Below are positions 6,925 to 13,790 of a stretch of DNA of 64,000 nucleotides, piece by piece. The first letter of the stretch is position 1. Every line of letters starts with the position of its first letter. The DNA is taken from assembly GCA_017435385.1 (NCBI GenBank), contig JAFSFB010000003.1, positions 1 through 64,000 of the forward strand. The letters are read 5' to 3'. A model generated the notes under the pieces. That model was not told the DNA's origin and searched no databases. It saw only the letters and a list, made by a program, of their open reading frames with translations. Source of the DNA: Clostridia bacterium (GTDB taxonomy: Bacteria; Bacillota; Clostridia; Oscillospirales; Acutalibacteraceae). Both the position numbers and the translations under genes were made by a program.

Positions 6925-8091
6925 ATGAATAAATTTTATGTAGAAAAAAACAGCTTCTGCACCAAGATTTATATCGGTACAGACGGAAACGGTAAGCCAA
7001 AGTACAAAAAATTAAAAGCTCAGACAGAAAAAGAGCTTGAAAAGAAGGTAAGAGAATATAAGAACGCTATAGACAGCGGTCTGAACATTCTTAAAAACAA
7101 TGATACCCTTATAAAATGGGTTGATCATTATCTTGAAACAATAGAAAGTGAGGTTATATGCGACAATATCAAAGAGTCAGAATATAAGACCTTGAAAGCA
7201 AGATTACAGTACTTTATAGATTATAAAGGCGGACTTCTTGCAAAAACAAAGCTCAATGATATTCTTCCCTCTCACATTCAGCCCGCCATAAACGAATTAT
7301 ATAAGAAAAACCCTTCAACAGGCAAAACTACGGCAAAGAAAACTATTCAAAGATATATCAGAGCTCTTGCTAATGTCTTTGAATTTGCAAGAAAAGAAAG
7401 AGCTTATAATTTCTGTAATCCCTGTGAGGATTTAAAAATTCCTAAAAATTCAGTCACCAAAACCCGGAATGCTATAAATAAGCATACCATTCAGTTAATT
7501 CTCACTACGGAACACAGAGCGAAGCTCCCTGCTTGTATAATGCTTCTTGCAGGGCTCAGACGAGGAGAACTAACTGCGTTGACTTGGTTTGATATTGATT
7601 TCAAAAACAAAATCATTAATGTAAATAAATCTTATGATTTTAAGCAGTGTGAATTAAAAGAAACAAAAACCAAAGCCGGTATGAGAAAAATCCCGATGAA
7701 TGATTTTCTTTGCAGTTTGCTTCTTGAAGCTAAAAAGCATTCTAAGGGCACTTATGTCGTTCAGAAGGCATACGGAGGAAGAATGACGGAAACAGCGTGG
7801 AAACGCCTTTTTGAAAGCTATATGGAAGCGTTAAGGACAGCTGACGGCAGAGATGAAGATTCGCTTTGTTTTGCAGATGAATGTTTTGAAGAATTCACTG
7901 CACATCAGCTCCGCCACACCTATTGCTCAATGCTTCAATGGTCGGGTGTTGATATAAAGACGGCACAGGAGCTTATGGGGCACAGTGAGTACGGTGTAAC
8001 AGCAAATATTTACACTCATGTTGATGAGGCTACTAAAAATAATGCAGCTATGCTGCAGGATAAATTCATCAAAGAAACTTTGGTTTCATAA
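6925..8091 (+). CDS. int: Tyrosine site-specific integrase
   Basis: A 388-residue integrase; start at the ATG behind TCAGGAGGT, since the longer frame upstream overlaps the excisionase gene and lacks a site. The N-terminal arm-binding domain (1-60, YKKLKAQTEKELEKKVREY) and the SAM-like core-binding domain (65-170) precede the catalytic domain. Catalytic residues are visible: Arg in LAGLRRGELTALTW (about 208), His-x-x-Arg in TAHQLRHTYCSML (about 327), LMGHSEYGVTANIYTHV with the nucleophilic Tyr at about 363. It integrates and excises the element. The tRNA-Trp gene starts some 370 bases downstream, the natural place to look for the attachment site. Confidence 0.95.
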   Translation: MNKFYVEKNSFCTKIYIGTDGNGKPKYKKLKAQTEKELEKKVREYKNAIDSGLNILKNNDTLIKWVDHYLETIESEVICDNIKESEYKTLKARLQYFIDYKGGLLAKTKLNDILPSHIQPAINELYKKNPSTGKTTAKKTIQRYIRALANVFEFARKERAYNFCNPCEDLKIPKNSVTKTRNAINKHTIQLILTTEHRAKLPACIMLLAGLRRGELTALTWFDIDFKNKIINVNKSYDFKQCELKETKTKAGMRKIPMNDFLCSLLLEAKKHSKGTYVVQKAYGGRMTETAWKRLFESYMEALRTADGRDEDSLCFADECFEEFTAHQLRHTYCSMLQWSGVDIKTAQELMGHSEYGVTANIYTHVDEATKNNAAMLQDKFIKETLVS

Positions 8092-8098
8092 ATGAGTA

Positions 8099-8137
8099 CG
8101 AGCAGAAAGATTCGAAGTTCTTTCTGCTCGTTTTTTT
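8099..8137 (+). terminator. Intrinsic terminator of the integrase transcript
   Basis: A perfect 12-base stem (8099-8110 with 8119-8130, CGAGCAGAAAGA) with an 8-base loop is followed by seven T residues, eight bases after the integrase stop codon. Confidence 0.92.
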
Positions 8138-8185
8138 CTGTGTCGGTTTTATATTATAGATTACATCCAACTAAAATATAATATA

Positions 8186-8354
8186 TCATCAATCATTTAT
8201 CAACAGAAAATGATTGATGAATACACTAAAAATACGGCACGCGGTAAAAAACACTATAAAAAAGTAGATATTTAAAATTATCGATATGTTTAAACACCCT
8301 TATAATATAAGGGATAGTGGCACATAGCGGGGGGCACATCGGGGGGCACATAGC
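8186..8354. repeat. Cluster of inverted and direct repeats between integrase and tRNA genes
   Basis: This gene-free stretch carries a perfect 13-base inverted repeat TCATCAATCATTT/AAATGATTGATGA (8186-8198 and 8208-8220), a 17-base palindrome CCCTTATAATATAAGGG (8297-8313), and three copies of GGCACAT (8319, 8333, 8345), two of them preceded by GGGG. Repeats near an integrase and a tRNA gene often are recombinase or excisionase binding sites at the element end. No gene is seen between 8138 and 8460. Confidence 0.5.
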
Positions 8355-8415
8355 ACTCGAAAATGTACGATATTTTACGGTAAATTGCGATTTTAGCAAA
8401 ATTGATTTTATGTAT

Positions 8416-8459
8416 GAAAAAAGCCCGAAACCCTTGTAAAATCAAGGTTTTTCGGACTT
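8416..8459 (-). terminator. Intrinsic terminator of the tRNA transcript
   Basis: On the minus strand AAGTCCGAAA...CCTTG pairs with CAAGGGTTTCGGGCTT around a short loop, followed by TTTT. It lies directly behind the 3' end of tRNA-Trp. Confidence 0.85.
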
Positions 8460-8464
8460 TTCTT

Positions 8465-8540
8465 TGGCAGGGGCAGAAGGACTTGAACCCTCGGCACGCG
8501 GTTTTGGAGACCGCTGCTCTACCAACTGAGCTATACCCCT
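8465..8540 (-). tRNA. tRNA-Trp (anticodon CCA)
   Basis: The minus strand folds into a complete cloverleaf of 76 bases. The acceptor stem starts AGGGGTA, the D-arm has AGCTCAGTTGGTAGAGC, the anticodon stem GCGGT/ACCGC holds the loop CTCCAAA with anticodon CCA, and the T-arm contains GGTTCAAGTCC. The 3' CCA is encoded. It is the last gene of a short tRNA operon and the nearest tRNA to the integrase of the mobile element. Confidence 0.97.
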
Positions 8541-8554
8541 AAATATTCTATTGG

Positions 8555-8631
8555 TGGTGGGCCATCAGGGACTCGAACCCCGGACCGACCGGTTATGAGC
8601 CGGTTGCTCTAACCAACTGAGCTAATGGCCC
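8555..8631 (-). tRNA. tRNA with anticodon CAU (elongator Met or Ile2)
   Basis: A 77-base cloverleaf on the minus strand: acceptor GGGCCAT/ATGGCCC, D-arm AGCTCAGTTGGTTAGAGC, anticodon stem ACCGG/CCGGT with loop CTCATAA, T-arm GGGGTTCGAGTCCC, encoded CCA. The anticodon CAU fits either methionine elongation or, after lysidine modification, isoleucine AUA decoding; the sequence alone does not settle which. It is cotranscribed with tRNA-Trp, 14 bases apart. An initiator tRNA is excluded by the fully paired first acceptor position. Confidence 0.95.
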
Positions 8632-8654
8632 TTATTGCGTTCGCAACGATAGAT

Positions 8655-8683
8655 ATAATATCAAAAAGTTTTCCGTTTGTCAA
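8655..8683 (-). promoter_or_regulatory. Promoter of the tRNA operon
   Basis: Minus strand TTGACA (8678-8683), 17-base spacer, TATTAT (8655-8660), about 25 bases before the mature 5' end of the CAU tRNA. A strong vegetative promoter, as expected for stable RNA. Confidence 0.85.
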
Positions 8684-8711
8684 TAAGTTTTTTATTCTTT
8701 TTTATTTTAAT

Positions 8712-9257
8712 TTATTCCGCCTTTGCGGAATTTGATTTTATGAGTCTTAAAATCCTCGGTCTGTTATAGCGCTGAACAATAATAAACACCGAATCCGTCA
8801 TCGCCGCCAGAACAGATGTGATTATAAAAACAACAGGGACACCGAATTTCAGCGAAAACAAAACCGGAATAAAGCTGAAGAATACAATTATTTCATGAGT
8901 GAGCTCCGCACCGCACATAGTTACGGATATTTCTTTGAGCGAATGCTTTTCGACATTAAAAGCATCAGGATAATATGCAGGCACACTACCCTTCCATTTT
9001 TTCACCTTTAAAACTTTATATATTTTCTTTTCAAATCTCTTGGGAGAAAACCATTTGTTCTCGGGATTCAACAGTTTATCGGGAATAAATCCTGTAAAAA
9101 ATCCGACAGTCAATCTCATTAAAAAATGATATGAAAAAGTTAAAAACGTAACAAATACAGAATATGCGGCAATACTTTCGGTGAAGAAATAAACCGCATA
9201 AAAAACCACGGTCAACAGCACAAAAGCAACCGTTAAAATGTGCATCATCTTTCTCAT
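8712..9257 (-). CDS. CrtO-like glycosyl-diaponeurosporenoate acyltransferase family membrane protein
   Basis: A 181-residue protein with hydrophobic segments at about 6-26, 32-56 and 122-160. The cytoplasmic stretch NKWFSPKRFEKKIYKVLKVKKWKG, followed by the PAYYPDAF...KHSLKE region and an AELTHE box, matches the family named after staphylococcal CrtO, which attaches an acyl chain to a carotenoid sugar. No carotenoid genes are in the window, so the true acceptor here is probably another lipid or sugar. It follows the methyltransferase gene on the same strand with a gap of 65 bases and likely shares its transcript. Confidence 0.7.
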   Translation of the reverse strand: MRKMMHILTVAFVLLTVVFYAVYFFTESIAAYSVFVTFLTFSYHFLMRLTVGFFTGFIPDKLLNPENKWFSPKRFEKKIYKVLKVKKWKGSVPAYYPDAFNVEKHSLKEISVTMCGAELTHEIIVFFSFIPVLFSLKFGVPVVFIITSVLAAMTDSVFIIVQRYNRPRILRLIKSNSAKAE

Positions 9258-9322
9258 GCGATGCGATCCGTTCCTTTCTTTTCTGTTTATCGAATGATAT
9301 CCAAGAATAATTTATGCGAAGA

Positions 9323-10033
9323 TCATTTAACTTTTTGAGCAACGAAGGTTACAACTTTGGTTGACAAGGCAGAAATAAAGTTTTCTCTCGGTATATCATA
9401 ATTCTGTTCGGATACAGACACCTTCAATAGTTCTGCATTTTCAAATGCTCCGTTCAACAAGCTAATCATTTCTTCGGCTTTTATATTCACCTCGAATTGA
9501 GGATCAACCCGACTATTAACTGATTTATCGGTTTCGGTCACTTCCGAATTAGCGATCAGACAAACAATACCGCCTTGTTTTAAACCGTCATTGATCTCAT
9601 GAAGCTTTTTCCGAAACACTTCCTCGGAACTGACATGTTCAAGGGCAGACACAGCAATAATCAGATTATATTTATCAGGTTCTATTGAGAAATCGTCGAT
9701 CGAAGAAACTATCGGGTTTACCGATTCATGAACGCCGTGGTTTTTGCTGTTTACAGTCAGCTCTTCTATTGCAAATTCAAGAATATCGACCGCATCTGTT
9801 TTGCAGTTGTTTTCAGACAGCTCCTTTGCGAGAGGGATACAGTTTCTTCCTACTCCGCACCCCAAATCCAGAATCGTAACGGGATTTTTTTCTCTAAGCA
9901 TCGGAAGCAGATCCATTACAGTCTTGACGGGTTTGGCAAGCCAGCTCCCCTTTTCAAAAAGCTTTGCAGTTGAATAAATCTCTGTATGAGATTTTCTTTC
10001 CGCTTCTCGTATCGCTTCGATCCTGTCACTCAT
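9323..10033 (-). CDS. Class I SAM-dependent methyltransferase
   Basis: A 236-residue Rossmann-fold methyltransferase. Motif I is TILDLGCGVGRNCIPLA at about residues 53-69, the acidic residue after strand 2 is in TDAVDILEFA, and NLIIAVSALEHVS gives motif IV. The C-terminal part lacks a recognisable substrate-specific domain; the best comparison is with TehB/UbiE-like small-molecule methyltransferases. It lies 16 bases downstream of the serine dehydratase alpha gene on the same strand. The substrate is not predictable from the sequence. Confidence 0.8.
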   Translation of the reverse strand: MSDRIEAIREAERKSHTEIYSTAKLFEKGSWLAKPVKTVMDLLPMLREKNPVTILDLGCGVGRNCIPLAKELSENNCKTDAVDILEFAIEELTVNSKNHGVHESVNPIVSSIDDFSIEPDKYNLIIAVSALEHVSSEEVFRKKLHEINDGLKQGGIVCLIANSEVTETDKSVNSRVDPQFEVNIKAEEMISLLNGAFENAELLKVSVSEQNYDIPRENFISALSTKVVTFVAQKVK

Positions 10034-10049
10034 ATTGATATTTATCCTT

Positions 10050-10922
10050 TTATCCGAAAATTTTGCATTTCAACGCACAGCCCGTCGGGGTTGCGGCGCA
10101 GCCGCCGAGAGCAGTTTCACGAAGCTCCATGGGAAGCTTTTTGCCGACACGGTACATCGCATCTACCATTTCATTGAACGGAACAGCTGACTTTATGTCT
10201 GCAAGAGCCATTTCGGCACTTGTTATCGCATTGGATGCGCCTGCGGCATTTCTGCTCTGGCACGGTGCTTCAACGAGTCCCGCAATCGGGTCGCAGACAA
10301 GTCCGAGCATGTTTCCTATAGTTATTGCCGCCGCCTCAAAGCATTGTTCGGGAGTGCCGCCCATGAGCTCAACCGCAGCAGCTGAAGCCATAGCCGCAGC
10401 CGAGCCTATCTCTGCCTGACAGCCTGCTTCCGCACCCGAAACGGATGCGTTTTTCATGAGTATCGAACCGATCGCACCTGCGGTAAAAAGCCCGTCGCAG
10501 AGCCTTTCATCGGAAATATCAAACTGCTCAGCGAGAGCAAACAGCACAGCAGGAACAACTCCTGCCGAGCCTGCCGTCGGAGCGGCAACGATAACGCCCA
10601 TTGATGCGTTGACCTCGAGCACCGCCTGAGAATAGATAACGGCTTTTGTGAGAACGCTTCCGCATATGGATTTACCCTCTGCCCTTCTCTTTTCGAGCTT
10701 TGCCGCCTCGCCGCCTATCATGCCGCCCATTGACCTGACGGTTTTCGTGAGCGGAGCATGCGCCGATTCCTTCATGATGCCGAGAGCCTTTTTCATTCTT
10801 GCGTCAACGGTTGCGGCATCGCTCTCGCCGTAAACTATCTCACGCAGACGCATGATCTCGGATATTTTTTTATTCTCTTTATGGCAAAGAGCAATAAGCT
10901 CCGCCGATGTATTGAAATCCAT
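10050..10922 (-). CDS. sdaAA: L-serine dehydratase, iron-sulfur-dependent, alpha subunit
   Basis: A 290-residue protein matching the alpha chain of the two-subunit Firmicutes L-serine dehydratase, which converts L-serine to pyruvate and ammonia using a [4Fe-4S] cluster. Recognisable stretches are APTAGSAGVVPAVLF, the segment EAGCQAEIGSAAAMASAAAVELMGG with a conserved cysteine, DPIAGLVEAPCQSRNAAG with another, and the end GCAATPTGCALKC. Three or four of these cysteines form the cluster. The gene follows sdaAB with only three bases between stop and start, so the subunits are produced together from the strong promoter at 11626-11654. Confidence 0.96.
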   Translation of the reverse strand: MDFNTSAELIALCHKENKKISEIMRLREIVYGESDAATVDARMKKALGIMKESAHAPLTKTVRSMGGMIGGEAAKLEKRRAEGKSICGSVLTKAVIYSQAVLEVNASMGVIVAAPTAGSAGVVPAVLFALAEQFDISDERLCDGLFTAGAIGSILMKNASVSGAEAGCQAEIGSAAAMASAAAVELMGGTPEQCFEAAAITIGNMLGLVCDPIAGLVEAPCQSRNAAGASNAITSAEMALADIKSAVPFNEMVDAMYRVGKKLPMELRETALGGCAATPTGCALKCKIFG

Positions 10923-10925
10923 GGC

Positions 10926-11594
10926 TTATCTCCTTATCAGCATAGTATCCTTGACAAAGGGGTTCTTCTCGATCTCGTCAACGGTATCTCTCGTTATTTC
11001 TTCGTCGGATTCGATGATCATATATGCTATGCCGCCCTTGGTTTCTCTGTAAACCCTGAGATAAGCGATATTGACATGGCATTTGCTCAGAACTGTCGTG
11101 ACATAAGCAATAACGCCCGGATGATCCTTATGCTCAACGATAAGCGAATGATATTCGCCCGTGAAATGCACCTTGACTCCGTCGATGCGTGTCAGTCTGA
11201 CCTTGCCTCCGCCTATCGATTCACCTCTGACGGTGTGCCTTCTGCCCGTCACATCCTCGATCTCAATATCAACGGTGTTCGGGTGAACATCGGTTTCGGT
11301 CGTGTTTGCAACAAAAGAAAACTCTATCCCCTCTTTTTCCGCAATCTCAAACGAATCACGGATGCGCACATCATCGGTTTCAAAGCCCATCATGCCGCCG
11401 AGCAAGGCTCTGTCCGTGCCGTGGCCTCTGTAGGTCTGAGCAAACGAACCGTAAAGAACGAAATTCACTCTTCTGATTTTTTCGTGCATCATCTTCCACG
11501 CAAGACGGGCAATCGATGCCGCACCTGCCGTATGCGAGCTTGAGGGACCGACCATATTCGGACCGATAACTTCAAAAACACTTATAAACGCCAT
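10926..11594 (-). CDS. sdaAB: L-serine dehydratase, iron-sulfur-dependent, beta subunit
   Basis: A 222-residue protein. Residues 1-140 are the beta-chain domain (SVFEVIGPNMVGPSSSHTAG at the start, which helps form the serine site), and residues 148-222 are an ACT domain (HPGVIAYVTTVLSKCHVNIAYLRVYRE). In related enzymes the ACT domain controls activity or dimerisation. It is the first gene of the sdaAB-sdaAA operon, with a nearly perfect vegetative promoter in front. Its upstream neighbour is the divergent xpt operon. Confidence 0.96.
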   Translation of the reverse strand: MAFISVFEVIGPNMVGPSSSHTAGAASIARLAWKMMHEKIRRVNFVLYGSFAQTYRGHGTDRALLGGMMGFETDDVRIRDSFEIAEKEGIEFSFVANTTETDVHPNTVDIEIEDVTGRRHTVRGESIGGGKVRLTRIDGVKVHFTGEYHSLIVEHKDHPGVIAYVTTVLSKCHVNIAYLRVYRETKGGIAYMIIESDEEITRDTVDEIEKNPFVKDTMLIRR

Positions 11595-11625
11595 GATGAA
11601 TCTCCTGATTGATTAATATGGTTAC

Positions 11626-11654
11626 ATTATATTTTATAACTTGTCCGATGTCAA
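11626..11654 (-). promoter_or_regulatory. Consensus promoter of the serine dehydratase operon
   Basis: Minus strand TTGACA (11649-11654), 17-base spacer, TATAAT (11626-11631). Both boxes are perfect. High constitutive transcription of serine deamination is implied unless a repressor acts; no operator is obvious. Confidence 0.9.
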
Positions 11655-11756
11655 TAACCGCTCATTTCAAATCGCCCGCAGTTGCTTGCGGTTTTTCCCG
11701 AAATGAATTTTATTTCAGCCTTCCGACAAATGTCTGCAAAATATCTTAATAATGTC

Positions 11757-11785
11757 TTGATTTTTAACAGACTATGAATTATAAT
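11757..11785 (+). promoter_or_regulatory. Promoter of the xpt / nucleoside import operon
   Basis: Plus strand TTGATT (11757-11762), 17-base spacer, TATAAT (11780-11785), about 55 bases before the xpt start. The 250-base divergent region contains this promoter and that of sdaAB. I could not find the purine riboswitch that precedes xpt in Bacillus. Confidence 0.8.
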
Positions 11786-11840
11786 TTAGTATATATTTAT
11801 TCATTAATGTTCAGTCTTTAAAAGTCAGGATGTGATTCCG

Positions 11841-12413
11841 ATGGAACTGTTAAAAAGTAAGATCGTTTCCGAAGGTCAGACCGTAGGGAACGATGTCGTT
11901 AAAGTCGACATGTTCCTTAACCATCAGATCGATGTTGAGCTGCTCAACGAAATCGGTAAAGAATTCAGAAAGCGCTTTCCTTCTGAAAAAATCACAAAAA
12001 TCGTCACCATTGAGGCTTCGGGCATCGGTATTGCCTGCATCGTCGCCCAGTATTTCGGTGTTCCCGTTGTTTTTGCCAAGAAGGGTGCAAACCGAAATGT
12101 CGGTGATAATCTTTACAAAGCCGATGTATTTTCTTTTACCAAGGGAACAACGACAACAATAGGCGTTTCCAAGGATTACATATCGTCTGACGACCATGTT
12201 CTCATCATAGACGATTTCATGGCAAACGGAAAGGCAGTTCACGGTCTGCTCAACATTCTCAATCAGGCAGGAGCGGGCGTTGAAGGCATCGGAATCGTTA
12301 TCGAAAAAGGCTTCCAGCCCGGCGGCGATTCCCTTCGTTCTCTCGGCTATAAGGTCGAATCTCTGGCAGTTATTAAATCCATCGATGATGGAAAAATCAT
12401 CTTTGGTAATTAA
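11841..12413 (+). CDS. xpt: Xanthine phosphoribosyltransferase
   Basis: A 190-residue enzyme that converts xanthine and PRPP to XMP in purine salvage. The N-terminus MELLKSKIVSEGQTVGNDVVKVDMFLNHQID aligns from memory with Bacillus Xpt, which favours the ATG at 11841 over the GTG three codons upstream. The PRPP-binding motif VLIIDDFMANGKA is at about 120-132, and IGIVIEKGFQPGGD follows as in the family. A ribosome binding site AGGATGTGAT precedes it. It heads an operon with a BMP-type purine nucleoside importer, giving uptake plus salvage in one unit. Confidence 0.95.
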   Translation: MELLKSKIVSEGQTVGNDVVKVDMFLNHQIDVELLNEIGKEFRKRFPSEKITKIVTIEASGIGIACIVAQYFGVPVVFAKKGANRNVGDNLYKADVFSFTKGTTTTIGVSKDYISSDDHVLIIDDFMANGKAVHGLLNILNQAGAGVEGIGIVIEKGFQPGGDSLRSLGYKVESLAVIKSIDDGKIIFGN

Positions 12414-12437
12414 TAAAAATTTCAGGAGGTAAATCAA

Positions 12438-13670
12438 ATGAAGAAGACCACCAAAATTCTCGCACTCGTTCTGGCTCTCGTTCTTGCAATCGGCTGCGTA
12501 TTCTGCCTTGCAGGCTGCAACAAAGAGAATCCGGAAAACAAGGATCCCAACACAAACGAAGACACTTTAAAAGTAGGCTTCATCTTCCTTCACGATGAAA
12601 ACTCAACTTACGATAAGAACTTCATCGTTGCCGCTGAGGCAGCATGCAAGGAGCTCGGCGTTGAATACATCATGAAGAAGAACATTCCCGAAAACGCAAA
12701 GTGCCAGGAAGCTGCAGACGACCTCGTTGACGAGGGCTGCGACATTATCTTCGCTGACAGCTTCGGTCACGAAAGCTACATGATCGAAGCCGCAAAGGAA
12801 TATCCCGAAGTTCAGTTCTGCCATGCAACAGGCACAAGAGCTCATACAGAAGGTCTTGCCAACTACAGCAACGCTTTCGCTTCGATCTATGAAGGCAGAT
12901 ATCTTGCAGGTATTGCTGCAGGCATGAAGCTCAACGAAATGATCGCTGCAGGCAAGTTCACAGCCGAAGAAGCAAAGATGGGTTATGTCGGCGCTTTCAC
13001 ATACGCTGAAGTTATCTCCGGCTATACTTCCTTCTTCCTTGGCGCAAAGTCAGTTTGCCCCACGGTTACAATGGAAGTTCAGTTCACAGGCTCATGGTAT
13101 GACGAAGCCGCTGAAAAGGAAGCTGCAACAGCTCTTATCAACAACGGCTGCAAGCTCATCAGCCAGCACGCTGACTCAATGGGCGCTCCCACAGCTTGCG
13201 AAACCGCAGGTGTTCCCAATGTTTCCTATAACGGAAGCACTCAGACTGCTTGCCCCAACACCTTCATCGTTTCCTCAAGAATCGACTGGACACCTTACTT
13301 CAAGCACATGATCACATGCGTTAAGGAAGGCAAGGACATCGAGGATGACTGGACAGGCACTCTCGAAACAGGCTCCGTTGTTCTTACCGAAATCAATGAA
13401 AGCGTTGCAGCTGAAGGCACAGCAGAAGCCATCGCCGATGCTAAGGCTAAGCTCATCGCAGGCGAGCTCCATGTATTTGATGCCGCTACCTTCACAAAGG
13501 ACGGCGCTCCCCTCACATCCTATATCGCTGATGTTGATACAGACAATGATTACACACCTGACACAGAAGTAATCAAGGACGGCTACTTCCACGAATCAGA
13601 ATTCCGTTCAGCTCCTTATTTCGACATCCAGATCGATAACATCAAGCTCCTTAACACAGCTTTCGGATAA
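12438..13670 (+). CDS. BMP/PnrA-type nucleoside-binding lipoprotein of an ABC importer
   Basis: A 410-residue lipoprotein. A signal peptide with a lipobox (CLAGC, cysteine at about 29) is followed by an acidic linker and the BMP fold starting TLKVGFIFLHDENSTYDKNF. Internal features such as FADSFGHESYM and ASIYEGRYLAGIAAG fit the PnrA family, which binds purine nucleosides such as guanosine, inosine or adenosine. The gene stands between xpt and the matching ATPase and permeases. A hairpin behind it probably makes its mRNA more abundant than the transporter part. Ligand purine is inferred from family and from xpt. Confidence 0.92.
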   Translation: MKKTTKILALVLALVLAIGCVFCLAGCNKENPENKDPNTNEDTLKVGFIFLHDENSTYDKNFIVAAEAACKELGVEYIMKKNIPENAKCQEAADDLVDEGCDIIFADSFGHESYMIEAAKEYPEVQFCHATGTRAHTEGLANYSNAFASIYEGRYLAGIAAGMKLNEMIAAGKFTAEEAKMGYVGAFTYAEVISGYTSFFLGAKSVCPTVTMEVQFTGSWYDEAAEKEAATALINNGCKLISQHADSMGAPTACETAGVPNVSYNGSTQTACPNTFIVSSRIDWTPYFKHMITCVKEGKDIEDDWTGTLETGSVVLTEINESVAAEGTAEAIADAKAKLIAGELHVFDAATFTKDGAPLTSYIADVDTDNDYTPDTEVIKDGYFHESEFRSAPYFDIQIDNIKLLNTAFG

Positions 13671-13695
13671 TATCGATTTATAATCTAAACTTAAA

Positions 13696-13720
13696 GGCGG
13701 AGCTTTTGCTCCGCCTATCC
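13696..13720 (+). terminator. Internal terminator-like hairpin after the binding-protein gene
   Basis: GGCGGAGC and GCTCCGCC (13696-13703 and 13708-13715) form a perfect 8-base stem with a TTTT loop. The following TATCCCCTTTT is only partly T-rich, so transcription may read through partially. Typical of ABC operons that need excess binding protein. Confidence 0.7.
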
Positions 13721-13790
13721 CCTTTTAATTCTGAAAAGTATGCTGAAGCTATTCAGCTCACTTTTGAGAATTAAAACAGGAGGTATCGAT

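Noticed and set aside
8465..8540. Direct insertion of the element into the 3' end of tRNA-Trp
   Set aside because: I found no second copy of the tRNA 3' end at the other side of the element in the window, so a classical tRNA attachment duplication is not supported here.
10758..11543. Plus-strand open frame of 261 codons
   Set aside because: Antisense of the serine dehydratase subunits, which are unambiguous on the minus strand.
11676..11696. CCGCA/TGCGG hairpin followed by five T residues in the sdaAB-xpt gap
   Set aside because: The stem is only five bases and lies upstream of the xpt promoter and behind the sdaAB promoter, so it has no clear transcript to end.
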